From positions 1-38,962 of IMG/VR virus record IMGVR_UViG_3300014962_000018: a stretch of 38,962 nucleotides of DNA. One strand, given 5' to 3'. This DNA comes from a virus. This document shows, piece after piece, positions 8,343 through 19,100 of this stretch. Numbering within the stretch: the stretch's first letter is position 1; each line of letters opens with the position of its first letter. A program made the position numbers and the translations under genes. The notes under the pieces were generated by a model. The model was given only the letters and a program-made list of their open reading frames with translations, was not told where the DNA came from and made no database searches.

Positions 8343-9437
8343 ATGGGCGGTGGCGGCGGTTCTCCGCAACCTGACTGGGCGGGCATCATGGCGGCTCAGG
8401 CTGCTATGGAGCAGACGCGCGTTCTTGGCGAGATCGCCAAGGAAAATATGGCTTGGTCGAAAGAGCAGTATTACGACGCCAAAGAGACCAACAAGCCAAT
8501 CATCGAAGAATTTACGAAGTCGATGCAACTGCAGAACGACTTCGCCGGGCAGCAGCAAAAGTTCTACACCGAGAATTATCAGCCGCTCGAAAAAGACCTC
8601 GTCGACACCGCGAATAACTGGGACACGACCGAACGTCGAGACATGATGGCCGGCGAAGCCGCCGCCGACGTCGCGCAGCAGTTCGAAGGCGCACGTCAGG
8701 CCGCCGAGCAGCAGCTCAAGGACTTTGGCGTCGACCCGTCGAGCCCGAAGTATGCCGCCACTAATCTGGGCGCGAAGCTGGCGCAGGCGCAGGCCGCCGC
8801 CGCCGCACAGAACATGGCGCGTCGCAATGTCGAGCTGCAGGGCATCCAGCTCAAGCAAAACGCCGTGAACACGGGCCGGGGCTACCCCGGCAACATCAAT
8901 CAGTCTTGGGGGTCGGCGACCAACTCCGGCAACAGCGCGATCCAAGGCACCAACAACACCACGCAGCTTGGCTCCAACATGATGGGCACGCCGGTCCAGT
9001 GGTATGGGCTGCAGAACCAAGCGTTGGGCACTTGGGGCAACATCGCCAACAACAACTACAAGAACTACCTCGACGGCTACCAGCTCCAACAGAAGCAGAG
9101 CTCCTCGGGTATGGGTCAGATCGCCGGCCTTGCAGGCGGACTGATCAGCAGCTTCTTGGCGGACGGTGGCGCTGTCCCGGCGCATGCGTCGCCGACTTCT
9201 GGTGCGGCGGTCGACGACGTCCCCGCACGCCTCACAGCCGGAGAGTTTGTCATCCCCAAACGCGCGGTCGAGTGGCTGGGCGAGAAGACGCTACACCAGC
9301 TCATCTCAAAATCCGACAAGGAGCGCGAGCAGGTGATGGCGCAGTCCGGCGCGGTGCCGGAGCAGGGCGTTGTTCCGCGCGAACAGCCGAGATTTGTGTC
9401 GCGCAGCGAGCCTCGCGCCGCATTACCTGTGGGGTAA
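8343..9437 (+). CDS. Internal virion protein B-like (T7 gp14 position)
   Basis: A 364-residue protein starting MGGGGGSPQPDWAG. A long helical region rich in Ala, Gln and Glu (about 15-165) is followed by Asn/Gly/Gln-rich loops (YPGNINQSWGSATNSGNSA). A short hydrophobic segment IAGLAGGLISSFLADGGAV lies near 260, then DDVPARLTAGEFVIPKRAVEWLG, a conserved module of phage tail and ejection proteins. In T7, gp14 is ejected first and forms a pore in the outer membrane. Order before the lysozyme-domain and giant proteins supports the same role. The dyad at 9423-9437 spans the stop codon. Confidence 0.65.
   Translation: MGGGGGSPQPDWAGIMAAQAAMEQTRVLGEIAKENMAWSKEQYYDAKETNKPIIEEFTKSMQLQNDFAGQQQKFYTENYQPLEKDLVDTANNWDTTERRDMMAGEAAADVAQQFEGARQAAEQQLKDFGVDPSSPKYAATNLGAKLAQAQAAAAAQNMARRNVELQGIQLKQNAVNTGRGYPGNINQSWGSATNSGNSAIQGTNNTTQLGSNMMGTPVQWYGLQNQALGTWGNIANNNYKNYLDGYQLQQKQSSSGMGQIAGLAGGLISSFLADGGAVPAHASPTSGAAVDDVPARLTAGEFVIPKRAVEWLGEKTLHQLISKSDKEREQVMAQSGAVPEQGVVPREQPRFVSRSEPRAALPVG
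9423..9437. repeat. Dispersed dyad copy at a gene junction
   Basis: TTACC-TGTGG-GGTAA, perfect arms, extendable by one A/T pair to 9422-9438. It contains the stop codon TAA of the upstream gene. Its GGGG is the only plausible ribosome binding site for the ATG at 9441, so a protein or RNA fold at the dyad could affect translation of the lysozyme-domain gene. Confidence 0.7.
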
Positions 9438-9440
9438 TCG

Positions 9441-11069
9441 ATGGGACGATTTGCAAAAGAAGTCGACGAGTTCGTAGCCGCGTTCAAAGCGGGCAACGAC
9501 ATCGGCTATCGCATGCGCTACTTCCAACTGCAGCAGCGCCAGCAGCAGCTCCGCGAACTGCAGTTCCAGCAACGGTTGCAGCGCGGCACAGGCGGCGGCA
9601 ACGGCATGCCGGCTGACACGCAGGAGCTTATCGAACGAGGGCGCAGTAACCGCTTCGGTCCCGGCAGCGAGAACACGACGCAGCCAGCGACAACCAAGCA
9701 GGCGACCGTCCAGCCGAAGAAGCAAGAAATCCCCGACGCCACGCCGACGGCGCAGCCGGACAAGTCGTCGGACGCCACGCCTGCGGCGACGACCCCGTCG
9801 TCCGGTGGCGGCGGTTCGACCGGCGGCGAGAAGCACGCCAGCATCCTCGACAAGTATCCCGGCAGCTACCAGACGGCGGCGCTGGAGACCGGCACGGCGA
9901 ACGATGCCTCGCCTGTGCGCTCGGCGCTGGGCGGCATGAGTGCGCCGGGTGGCGGGGTTGGTGGCGCGTCCCCGGTTGCGTTCGGATCGAACTCGATGGC
10001 GATGTATCGGGCGCTCACTGACCTTGGCGTCAAGCCGCAAGTCGCCGCTGGCGCTGTTGGCTCGATGATGGGCGAGAGCGGGCGCGGGCTGAACCCTGCG
10101 ACGTATGTAGCCAACGACAATGGTGGTCCGTCCGGCGGCGCGCTGCAGTGGCATAACGAGCGACTGACGGGCCTGTATAATTTTGCCGGCACGAGCGACA
10201 TCTCAAAAATTCCGATCGAGACGCAAGCGAAGTATATGCAGCAAGAGCTGCAGGGGCGTGAGAACGGCACGCTCAAAGCGCTCCTCGCTGCGGATACCGT
10301 TCAGCAAGGCACGGACATTTGGACGCGCAAGTTCGAACGCCCGCAGTATCCAGACAAGGACGTTGCGAAGCGCACGCCAATGGGCGAGGCGTTTTGGAAG
10401 CACGTCGAGAGCGGCAACGTCGCCTCTACTACCCCGAGCAATCGCAATCAGGACGCGGGTAACGCGCGCCAGCAGGTTGCGGCGATCGATACGGGCACAA
10501 GGACCGATGCGTCCCCTACTCCGCGTCCCGCCGCTACGACACCTGCCACAACTACTCCAGCGACTACGACCCCAGTTACCCCGGCGAGTAGCCCTGCTCC
10601 AAAAGCGATTGACACCCCGCTCCCGCCCACTCGCCCGGCTGATCTGGGTAAAGTGAACGCGCCGCTTCCGCCTGCGCGCCCGCCGGAGTCGGAGCTGAAC
10701 CCCGAGTTCCCGAAAACGGCCGGGCAGCCTGCGCCGGAGCCGCCGCGCCGTCCGGAGATGGGTCAACCTATGCCGGCCGAGCCCGCGAAAGAAGCGGTGC
10801 CGGCCGGTGCGCAACCCGGTCAAGATGCGCTCGCACCAGCAGCGCAACAGCCGGCGCAGAGCGATGGTTGGAGCTTCCTCGACGACATCGGGCAAGGCAT
10901 CGACGACTTCTTCAACGACCTGAATGTCTCCGCTGATTGGGACGTTGGGTCAGCCGGCGGCGACGCCGGTGGTGACTTTGGCGGAATTGGCGACGCGATC
11001 GGCGGAATTGGTGACGCGATCGGCGGCGCGCTCGGTGGACTGTTTAATCGTGGCGGCATGGTGAGATAA
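9441..11069 (+). CDS. Internal virion protein with phage tail lysozyme domain
   Basis: A 542-residue protein. The N-terminal 60 residues are Gln-rich helices (YFQLQQRQQQLRELQFQQR). A disordered Thr/Pro/Ala linker follows. Residues about 183-320 match the phage tail lysozyme fold: AMYRALTDLGVKPQVAAGAV, then MMGESG with candidate catalytic Glu212, GGPSGGALQWHNERL, IETQAKYMQQEL and DIWTRKFERP. The domain would cut peptidoglycan during DNA entry. Residues 325-470 are a long Pro/Ala/Thr linker. The end (about 475-542) holds aspartates and GGIGDAIGG repeats. Coupled to the next gene by TAATG overlap at 11069. In T7 the wall-cutting domain sits in gp16; here it is on a separate protein. Confidence 0.82.
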   Translation: MGRFAKEVDEFVAAFKAGNDIGYRMRYFQLQQRQQQLRELQFQQRLQRGTGGGNGMPADTQELIERGRSNRFGPGSENTTQPATTKQATVQPKKQEIPDATPTAQPDKSSDATPAATTPSSGGGGSTGGEKHASILDKYPGSYQTAALETGTANDASPVRSALGGMSAPGGGVGGASPVAFGSNSMAMYRALTDLGVKPQVAAGAVGSMMGESGRGLNPATYVANDNGGPSGGALQWHNERLTGLYNFAGTSDISKIPIETQAKYMQQELQGRENGTLKALLAADTVQQGTDIWTRKFERPQYPDKDVAKRTPMGEAFWKHVESGNVASTTPSNRNQDAGNARQQVAAIDTGTRTDASPTPRPAATTPATTTPATTTPVTPASSPAPKAIDTPLPPTRPADLGKVNAPLPPARPPESELNPEFPKTAGQPAPEPPRRPEMGQPMPAEPAKEAVPAGAQPGQDALAPAAQQPAQSDGWSFLDDIGQGIDDFFNDLNVSADWDVGSAGGDAGGDFGGIGDAIGGIGDAIGGALGGLFNRGGMVR

Positions 11070-13165
11070 TGGAAGAGGACTTTCCCGACATCGAACTTCC
11101 TGATGACGTCGGCGACGACGTTCAGGAGGCCGTGCCCGTCAGCGCCCCCCAGCGCGCGATGCCTGCGCAGCAGCCAGTTGCGCAGCAGGAGAGCGGTGGG
11201 TTTGACCTCTTCGAGAGCCTCGGCGCTGCGATCAGCGCCGGCCTTCAGGGCCTGCAGGAGATGTTCGGCCTGAGCGATGCGCAGGCGGCGGTGCCCGACC
11301 CGCGCGGCCAGAACATGCAGGGCGCGACGGCGATGTTTCGCGGTGCCGGCGCATACTCCGGCGAGGAGATGAAGGCGATCCGCAAGGCGGTCGATCCCGA
11401 GGACAAGCTGACCGAAGGCGTCGCCAACCTTGCTGGATTGATGAACGCATACGAGTCATTCTCTGCGCGCGGCGACGCCGCCAGCGCCAAGAAGATGGCT
11501 GCATCGATCATCCAATACTCACAACAGCGATCGATCGCGCTCGGCGGATTGGCGCTCGAAGCGCTCAAGGATGGCAATTACTCGGACGGCGCGAAGGCGC
11601 TCGTGCAGGCGTTCAACGTCATTCCGAACGGGCAGCAAGTGTCCATCGAGAAGGGCGTCGGCGTCGTTCGCGATATGAAGACCGGCGAGACGGTCAAGGA
11701 GATCAAACTTACCCCGCAGGTAATGATCGCGGCGGCGGGCAAACTCGCCAGCGGCGAAGACTACTACAAGATGCTGATCGACACGGCGTCCGGCAAGATG
11801 TCGTCCAGCACGACGCCGTCGGGGCTTGCAGAAGGCGACGAGCTGAAGCGTTACCAAGAAGCGGAAGCCTCCGGCAAGCCGGTCAATACTCAGGGCATGA
11901 GTATGGCTCAGCTAAAATCGGCGATCGAGTATAATCGCAACGTGCGTTTTACGGCTGGAGAGCAGGGCAAGAACAACCGCCAGCAGAGCCAGCACGACTT
12001 TCAGTCGGGGGAAAACCAAAAGAACCGCGACCTCAGAGAACACCTTAAACAGCTCGCGATCGACGCCACGTCGGAGAACACTGACAAGCGCGTCGCCGCT
12101 TCTAAAGAGCTTGCTCAGATGGGGATCAACGCGCGCACGGTTCTCAAGCAAATGGGGATCGACGCCAACAAGGACCTGCAGGACGATCGGCAGGACTTCA
12201 CCGCCGGCGAAAACGCGAAGAACCGCGAAGCCGCTCAGACCCGTGTCAACACACAACAGGCTGGCGCAACCGAGCGCACGGGTATGTCGCAGGCTGGCGC
12301 AACAGAGCGCACGAAGCTGAACATCGGATCGCGGGAGTCAGAGGGCGCAGCCAATCGCGCGTCGCGAGAAGGTATCGCGGCGGGCGCGCAGTCCACGTCG
12401 CGCCAGAACACCCTCGATCGTATCGACGCCACTGCAGCAAATAAAGCGATCGACATCGACGCTCGCGACAAGCGGCAAGATAAGAGTTTGAGCGTTCGGG
12501 AGTCGGAGGGCGCGGCTAACCGCAAGTCAAGAGAGGGCATTGCGGCGGGCGCGCAGTCCACGTCTCGCCAGAACACCCTCGACCGTATTGACGCCGGCGC
12601 GGCAAACAAGGCGATCGACCTCGACGCTCGCAGCCAGCGCCAAGACAAGAGCTTGGGCGTCCGAATGTCAGAGGGCGCAGCCAATCGCGCGGCTACCCGA
12701 CAGAACACCCTCGACCGTATCGATGCTTCTGCAGCAAAGCAGTCGATCGATCTCAACGCTCGCAACGAACGTCAAGCGACGGGCATCAACGCGCGGGTCA
12801 ATGCCGGTAGGCAGCGCGCGATGGGTAAAGAGCTTGAAGCGATCACCAAGATGACCGACCACGAAGTCCTTGGTGTCGACGAGACGATGACGCCCAAAGT
12901 GTCGGCTGGACAGGCGCAGGTCACGCGGACCATTGCCCGCAACATCATCGAAGGCGTCGGCAGCGGCTACCGCGATCAGGGTCTGGACGCGGCGCGCAAG
13001 ATCACTGCGTGGGACGCGGCGGCGCGTCGGCCCAAATACCAGATCAAACTTAACCAGTCGAAGGACGGCTACTCAATCACGCTTCCCGACGGAACCGCCA
13101 TGCCGGTCAACGAGAACGCGTTCCGTGAAATCCAGAAGCTCCGTCAAGACATGGGCGCGCGATGA
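11069..13165 (+). CDS. Coiled-coil internal core protein with 55-residue repeats (T7 gp15 position)
   Basis: A 698-residue protein. An acidic start (EEDFPDIELPDDVGDDVQE) leads to a helical domain at about 85-190 (GEEMKAIRKAVDPEDKL). From about 280 to 600 the chain is nearly all charged helix, with repeats containing AGATERT, RESEGAANR, SREGIAAGAQSTSRQNTLDRI and ANKAIDIDAR. A compact C-terminal domain follows (KLNQSKDGYSITLPDGTAM). By order it matches T7 gp15, which forms the periplasmic tunnel with gp16. The long repeated helix could set tunnel length. Function is inferred from position and architecture. The stop overlaps the giant gene (ATGA). Confidence 0.65.
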   Translation: MEEDFPDIELPDDVGDDVQEAVPVSAPQRAMPAQQPVAQQESGGFDLFESLGAAISAGLQGLQEMFGLSDAQAAVPDPRGQNMQGATAMFRGAGAYSGEEMKAIRKAVDPEDKLTEGVANLAGLMNAYESFSARGDAASAKKMAASIIQYSQQRSIALGGLALEALKDGNYSDGAKALVQAFNVIPNGQQVSIEKGVGVVRDMKTGETVKEIKLTPQVMIAAAGKLASGEDYYKMLIDTASGKMSSSTTPSGLAEGDELKRYQEAEASGKPVNTQGMSMAQLKSAIEYNRNVRFTAGEQGKNNRQQSQHDFQSGENQKNRDLREHLKQLAIDATSENTDKRVAASKELAQMGINARTVLKQMGIDANKDLQDDRQDFTAGENAKNREAAQTRVNTQQAGATERTGMSQAGATERTKLNIGSRESEGAANRASREGIAAGAQSTSRQNTLDRIDATAANKAIDIDARDKRQDKSLSVRESEGAANRKSREGIAAGAQSTSRQNTLDRIDAGAANKAIDLDARSQRQDKSLGVRMSEGAANRAATRQNTLDRIDASAAKQSIDLNARNERQATGINARVNAGRQRAMGKELEAITKMTDHEVLGVDETMTPKVSAGQAQVTRTIARNIIEGVGSGYRDQGLDAARKITAWDAAARRPKYQIKLNQSKDGYSITLPDGTAMPVNENAFREIQKLRQDMGAR
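12336..12830 (+). repeat. Three 165-bp repeats in the coiled-coil core protein
   Basis: Units start near 12336, 12501 and 12666 with an exact 165-bp (55-codon) period. Copies one and two are nearly identical over most of the unit. Copy three lacks the block encoding SREGIAAGAQST, an internal in-frame loss. The repeat encodes a charged helical segment, so copy number would change helix length without breaking frame. Confidence 0.85.
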
Positions 13166-16100
13166 CCGACGACAGGTTCAGCGATTGGGGTGATTATGTT
13201 GCTCCGGAGCCGAAGGAGACGACGTCTTCTACTCCGGCCAGTAGCCGATTTGCTGATTGGTCAAATGACGAAGACCTTCAGGCCAAGGGGAACTCCTCTG
13301 ATGGCATGGGCTACCTCGACCCAATAAAAGGCGCGGCCGCCGGCGCTGTTGGCGACGTCGCTGCCGCCGCAACCGGCGTGCAGTTTGCGGCGGAGAAAGC
13401 GGGCTATCCGACAGTCGCGGGCGTCGCGCGAAATGTATCGAGCGGACTGCATCGCGCAGAGAAAGTAATCGAAGACACTATTACTCCGGAGGGTAAGGCG
13501 GCCCAAGGCGCGGCCCTGATCCCCAACGAGGATCAAGAGCAGCTCCTTTCACACCCCGTCCGTGAAGTGCTGATGAAGGGTGCGGGCGTCGCTGCTCCCG
13601 CCGCTGTTGGCGTTGTGGGCGGGACACTGGGCGCGATGCTGGCCGGTCCGGCTGGCGCTGCTGCGGGCACCGCCGGCGCGGGCGCGCTCTACGGTCTGGC
13701 GAAGGGCGTCGATCAGGCGGTTGCGTGGACCAACGACCTCAACGACGAAGACCTCGCGAAAGAAGCGCCGGTCTTCGGCAAGTTCAAACAGATGTATCTC
13801 GAGGAGAACCTCGGGAAAGGTCTCGATCAAGCGGCGGCCGAGAAGCGCGCCAGCTATGACGCGCGTGTCGCGCTGCACGACGGCCTCTATGGCATCAAGC
13901 AGGCTGCGTTCGATGCGGGCACCAACGCGCTCGCCTTCGGTGCCGGCCGCAAAGTTCTTTCAGGGCTCGGCGGCAGCCGGCTGACAGATTACGTCCTGTC
14001 GGGTGGAAGCCTCGGCGCTGTGTCGGCGTCGAGCGACGTCAACCAGCAGAACGTCGAGATCACCAAGAAGGGCGAGGGGCAGGTCAATCCATTCCAGACG
14101 GCGATCGCGTTCCTCAACGGCACGGCCGAGGGCATCGCGTTCCATGGTGCTGGCGAAGGCGCGAAGAAACTCGCGAAGTGGGCCGGCTTCGATAAAGACG
14201 ACGCACCGCCGGCTGACAACACACCGCGCAATATGTCGCGCGATATGTTCGCCGAGAAGCAGGCCGTCAATACGCCAGCGAGCAATGCACCGACCACGGG
14301 CGAAGTGCCCAAGGGCGCGCGCACTGGCGAGCCGCCCAAACCGAACGAAGCCGCGCAGGAAGGGCAGATTGGCAACACGGTCAATCCGCCGACGCGCGAT
14401 CAGGGAACGCCCGCTGCTGACAAGGTGAAAGCGACGAGCAAGGCGCGCGGGAAGAAAGTAGACGCCAGCGTTACGGTTCTCGACGACAGCACGCCGCCGG
14501 CGGCTGAGTTGGAAGCGCTGCAGAAGTCGACGGCCGGCGCTCCGGACACCGTGCAGCTTGCCGAGCCGCCCAAACCCGCCCCTGTTCCGACGGCGGAAAC
14601 GCCTGCCGAAAATCAGGCAGCTGGCTCTATTGATGCAGATGAAGAACGCAATCTGAGCCAAGCACTTAAATTGGCAAGGGGGGATGGGTGGCTTAATATT
14701 GATGTTCAGGGTGTTGGCAAACCATACGAGCGCGATGCGACGCTGGACCCTTTGGACCTCTTATTGCGCCATGGGTATGCAGATGCCGCAGAAAGTCTTG
14801 TCCAGAGATGGGAGAGCCACGCAGCATCCGCAAAAAGTGAAAAGAACAAACAAGAAATTGGAGCAGTTGCGACCGAAGCGCGGCGGCGGCTAGTTGATTA
14901 TTTATCGCGCAGTAGCGCTGACAGTGCTGAACCCGCGCCAGTTACCCAAGAGGTAAGCCCGGCGACTGAGGTGCCCGAAGCCGACCCGACCATTGACAGT
15001 CAGGTCAATGACTTTTTTGATAAGAAGCGCGACGTCATCCGCTTCAACAACCCCAATCAGGTGCCGGAGCTCCCCGAGAGCCAGCGCGTCGGCGTGCGCG
15101 AACATAAAGGCTCCGACGGCAGCGTCTGGTGGCACCGCCCGCGCAAGGTCCCGCAGGGCAAGATCGAGCAGGCAATCAAGGGGAAAACCGAGAACGAACT
15201 GCTTGGGCTCGGTCCCTACACCAAAGAAGACGTTCAGGCTGACGTCGCCGCCGGCGGTCAGGAGATGGCCGCTGTAGCGCGCGACGAGAACGGCGTGGAG
15301 ACAGCCGCCGCCGCGACGACCGACCGGCTCGCGTCGGATACGGTTGAAGCGCTGCAGGAAGCGAACCCCGGCAAGACCGTCACCCTCGAGCAACCCGAGC
15401 AGGTCATCGAGGGACGGTTGAACGGGACGGGCGCTGTTGAGGCTCCCGCTGATCCGAACGCGTTCGACGAAGCACTGGCCCGCCGTGAGGTTGAGGAGCA
15501 GCTACGCACCGCCCAGCCGAGAATAGGCGATGATGGTCGGCGTATTCTCCCCCCGGCTCCTACGGAGGAAAACATCCGCGCCGGCGTAGAGACACGCCAC
15601 AAGGAATGGCAGATAGAGCAGGAGAAAGCGGCCGCCGAGGAGCGGCGTGCGAAGCGCGATCTTGAAGAGGAAGTGGCTGCGGAGAAAGAGAACGCCCCGC
15701 CGGCCCCACCCGCCGACTTCAAGTCGCAGAAGAACCCCGCACGCGACCGTAAGCGGGCAGAGAACCGCGACGCTGCCGACACACTGTTTAACGAGCAAGC
15801 GCCGTCCCGCGAGACGAAAGGCCGCGCAGCAATTATTGAGCGCGCCAACAAAATCCTCGCGGCCGCTAAAGAACGCGGCATCACGATCCCAAGCAAGTTG
15901 GACTACGAGAAGCACTCCGCAGGGCAGGCGTTCCTGAAGGAAGCGCAAATTCTCGCCAGCAAGGCGCGCGCCGCACTCAAGACCCCCAAGCAGTTCCCTT
16001 CCGCCGAGGACTTCGACCGTTTTGCGCAGGCCGAGTTCGACCTTCGTGATGGGCTCGAGGGCTACGACCGTTATAAGAAAAACGCTCGCGCCGAGGGCGA

Positions 16101-19100
16101 CGCCAAGTTCGGCGTCAAGTTCAACGAGAAGTTTCAGAAGGGCGCTAAAGCAAAAGACGAGCGCACCGAGGTCTCCGGCGAGTTGGAGATGCGCGGCGAG
16201 GGCGACGAGTTCTCCCGAGACGACACCGAGAACGAAGGTCAGGCGAAGACGCTTGCTGACGCAGCGGTCGACCGCGAGGTCGAGGAATACGAAGAGCCGA
16301 AGCCAAACGATCGCCCGACGGTAGAGCTGAAGGGTGATGAGGTTGTCGCGGCCGCAGACAAGTCCGCCGACATCGGCACCAAGATCAAGGTGGAGACGCG
16401 GAAGTCTCGGACCATTACTCGGCCGGGTAAGTCCGAACGAGCTAGTGTAGACCTCAACGATCCATACGAAGCGCTGCTGCTTCAAAGAATTAAAGACGCC
16501 GAACGAGAGCTCGACAAACTGCGCTCGCTTCCTACTGAAGAAATGTCTGAGCCCGAATTGGATCGGCATGAGAGCGGTATATCCGAATACGAGGATCGGC
16601 TTGCGCTCGCAAAAGGCGATCTTGCACAACTCAAAAAGCGAAAAGATTTTACTTCAGCGCTTGAGTCAGACGAAACAGGAACTTCAAAGCAGGAAAAAAT
16701 AACGGCTAAACGCACGTCTAAACTGTCTGACGAGCTGAGCAGTATAGCCGGGAGAAAACTCGGACCGTTTCGTAAATTTATAGTTAAGCAGCTTCAGGAG
16801 ATTGTCGGTGACGTGCAGGTGCACATCGTCAACGGTGCCGATCTAACGCGCATAGCCCGCGAACCGTATGAGTCGGGGACAGTCCGGGGACTATACACGG
16901 ATCACCCCGGTCAAGGTCCTCGCATCTCAATAGCCGAACACTTATCCAAACAAGAGTTCGAAGAAGTATTGATACACGAAGCGATGCATGCGCTATCGCA
17001 TCGCGCATTAGCGCGATCCGCAGAGTTCAGACACCAACTTAACGTCATCAAAGACACGCTGCTCAATCACCTGAAGGCGAAGGGGATTAACCCCCGTAGT
17101 TACTCGGAAGAAGCGCGACCGTTTCGATATGGGTTTACAGACTCTATAGATGAGTTTTTATCAGAAGCATGGGGTAATAAGGTATTTCATGAAGAGCTAG
17201 ATAAAGCGCAGTTGAGTGAAGGCGCTGCGCGAGAGCTGGGTATTCGAGATTGGCGCGGCAAATCTCTATGGTATGCGTTTGTCGAAAAAGTTAGAAACGC
17301 GTTTACCCGCATGGGTATTCCGTGGCCCAAAGAGCGTGTATCGGCGCTCGAGGGCATTATTAAAGTTACTGAAGAGATTGCAGAATACCAAAAGCGAGGT
17401 AAAACCGCAGAAGAATTAAGAGATGAAGAGCTCCTTGCGGGTATGGCGTCGCTGCCAAGTATAGACTTTGCAGATACCGCCAAACGCATGATCGATCGGC
17501 TGGACACCACCAACGCTAAAGACCTTTACGGCAAGTTCAAGCGCGGCGCGGCGTCCAACACGATGCTCGCTATGATAGGCCAGAAGCTCGGACCGAAGTT
17601 CGGCTACTACGCCCGCAAGGCGGTTCAGTTACAACAAGAGATGGCGGTGCGCACCGACAACATCCTGCGCCGGAAGGGTGGCGGGTTGGAGATGGTGCGC
17701 GAGGGCGACGAGCTGCGCAAAGCTAAACCCGAGATGATGCAGAAGGCGTTCGACCTTGGGTTCGAAGCGCGCGAGTATGATCTCGATATGACGCCCGGCG
17801 CGAAGAACGAGCACATCTTTGGCACGAGCGCCAAGTCGGACATCCTCAACGCTACGCAGGCTAAGAAGGCGTATGGCCGGCTGCGTGCAGAGATCGACGC
17901 GCTTGACCCTGACGTGCGGTCGTGGCTGGAGCGCTCTGCAAAATTCTTCCGCGAAGAAGACAACAACACCCGTATGGGGATGATCCGGCGCGTGCTCGAC
18001 ACGACGGACGCTGATAAGCAGCTCGCGGCCGCCGTGGCGCGCGGCGACATCTCTCGGGCGGACGGCACGATGGACGCGCTGGCGCAGCGCATCTTCGACA
18101 GCAAGATGACCGACAAGGACAAGGACCTGTTCAAGACGGACAAGGTCGTCAACCACCTGAACGACATTGCCGGGTTGAAGCGCCTCAAGGGTTGGTATTT
18201 CCCGCAGGAGCGCAAGGGCGACTACACGCTGGGAGCGCGCCGCGAAGTCCCTACCCCCACGGGTAGCCATGCACATGCGGTGTCGACAGACCCGGCGAAC
18301 AACACATTCACCTTCACCGACCCGCGCGGCGCAAACTCCGATGCTCGCGCACGGCGCGCTGCGCAAGAGTGGGCGCGCGAACTGGTCGACAAGGACTTCC
18401 GCGCGACGATCAAGAAAGTGTTCGTGCTCCAGAGCGATCCGACCAAGATCATCTCCAACGAAGAGGCAGGGGCGATTGGCGCACCGCCGACGCTCAAAGC
18501 CTATAAAGTTGAGGTGATGAACGAGTTCTTCGACCTGTTCGAGGACCCGGCGTCGCGTAACGCGAAACGCGCCGAGCTGGAGAAGGACGGCTGGATCAAC
18601 ATCAAAAACAGCGTTCGTCAGCAGAACCCCAACGCGCGCTGGGACGGCATGGTGCCTTCGCAGTTTGCTACCCTGATCTCGTCTCTTCAGAGCCGAGACA
18701 AATTTAAGGGTATGACGCCGGGACAGCAAAACGAGCTCCTGCAGGCGCTGAGCCAGTCGGCGACCCGCCTCCTGCCGGGCGCGCGCATCCAGCACCACAA
18801 CCTACAAAGCCGCAACGTCGCCGGCTACAACCGGAACATAATCAACGTCCTCGCCAAGAGCGCCGAGGAGAGCGCGCGCTTCCAAGCGAAGACCGAGTTC
18901 ATGCCGAAGATCAGCGAAATGCTGAAATCGGCCAAGGACGAGATCGACCTGAACCCATACAGCAAGCGGGCGGAAGATCGGCAGCTCGTGCTGCGCGATC
19001 TCGAGACCCGGCTGCTGGTCGAGACCGGCGTCCACCACGAGGGCTTCATCAACAAGACCCTCGACACGCTGAACAAGGTGTCGATTATTGACAAGCTGTT

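Noticed and set aside
15502-16629. 375-residue minus-strand reading frame
   Set aside because: Antisense shadow of charged coiled-coil codons in the giant gene; no start signal and no motif.
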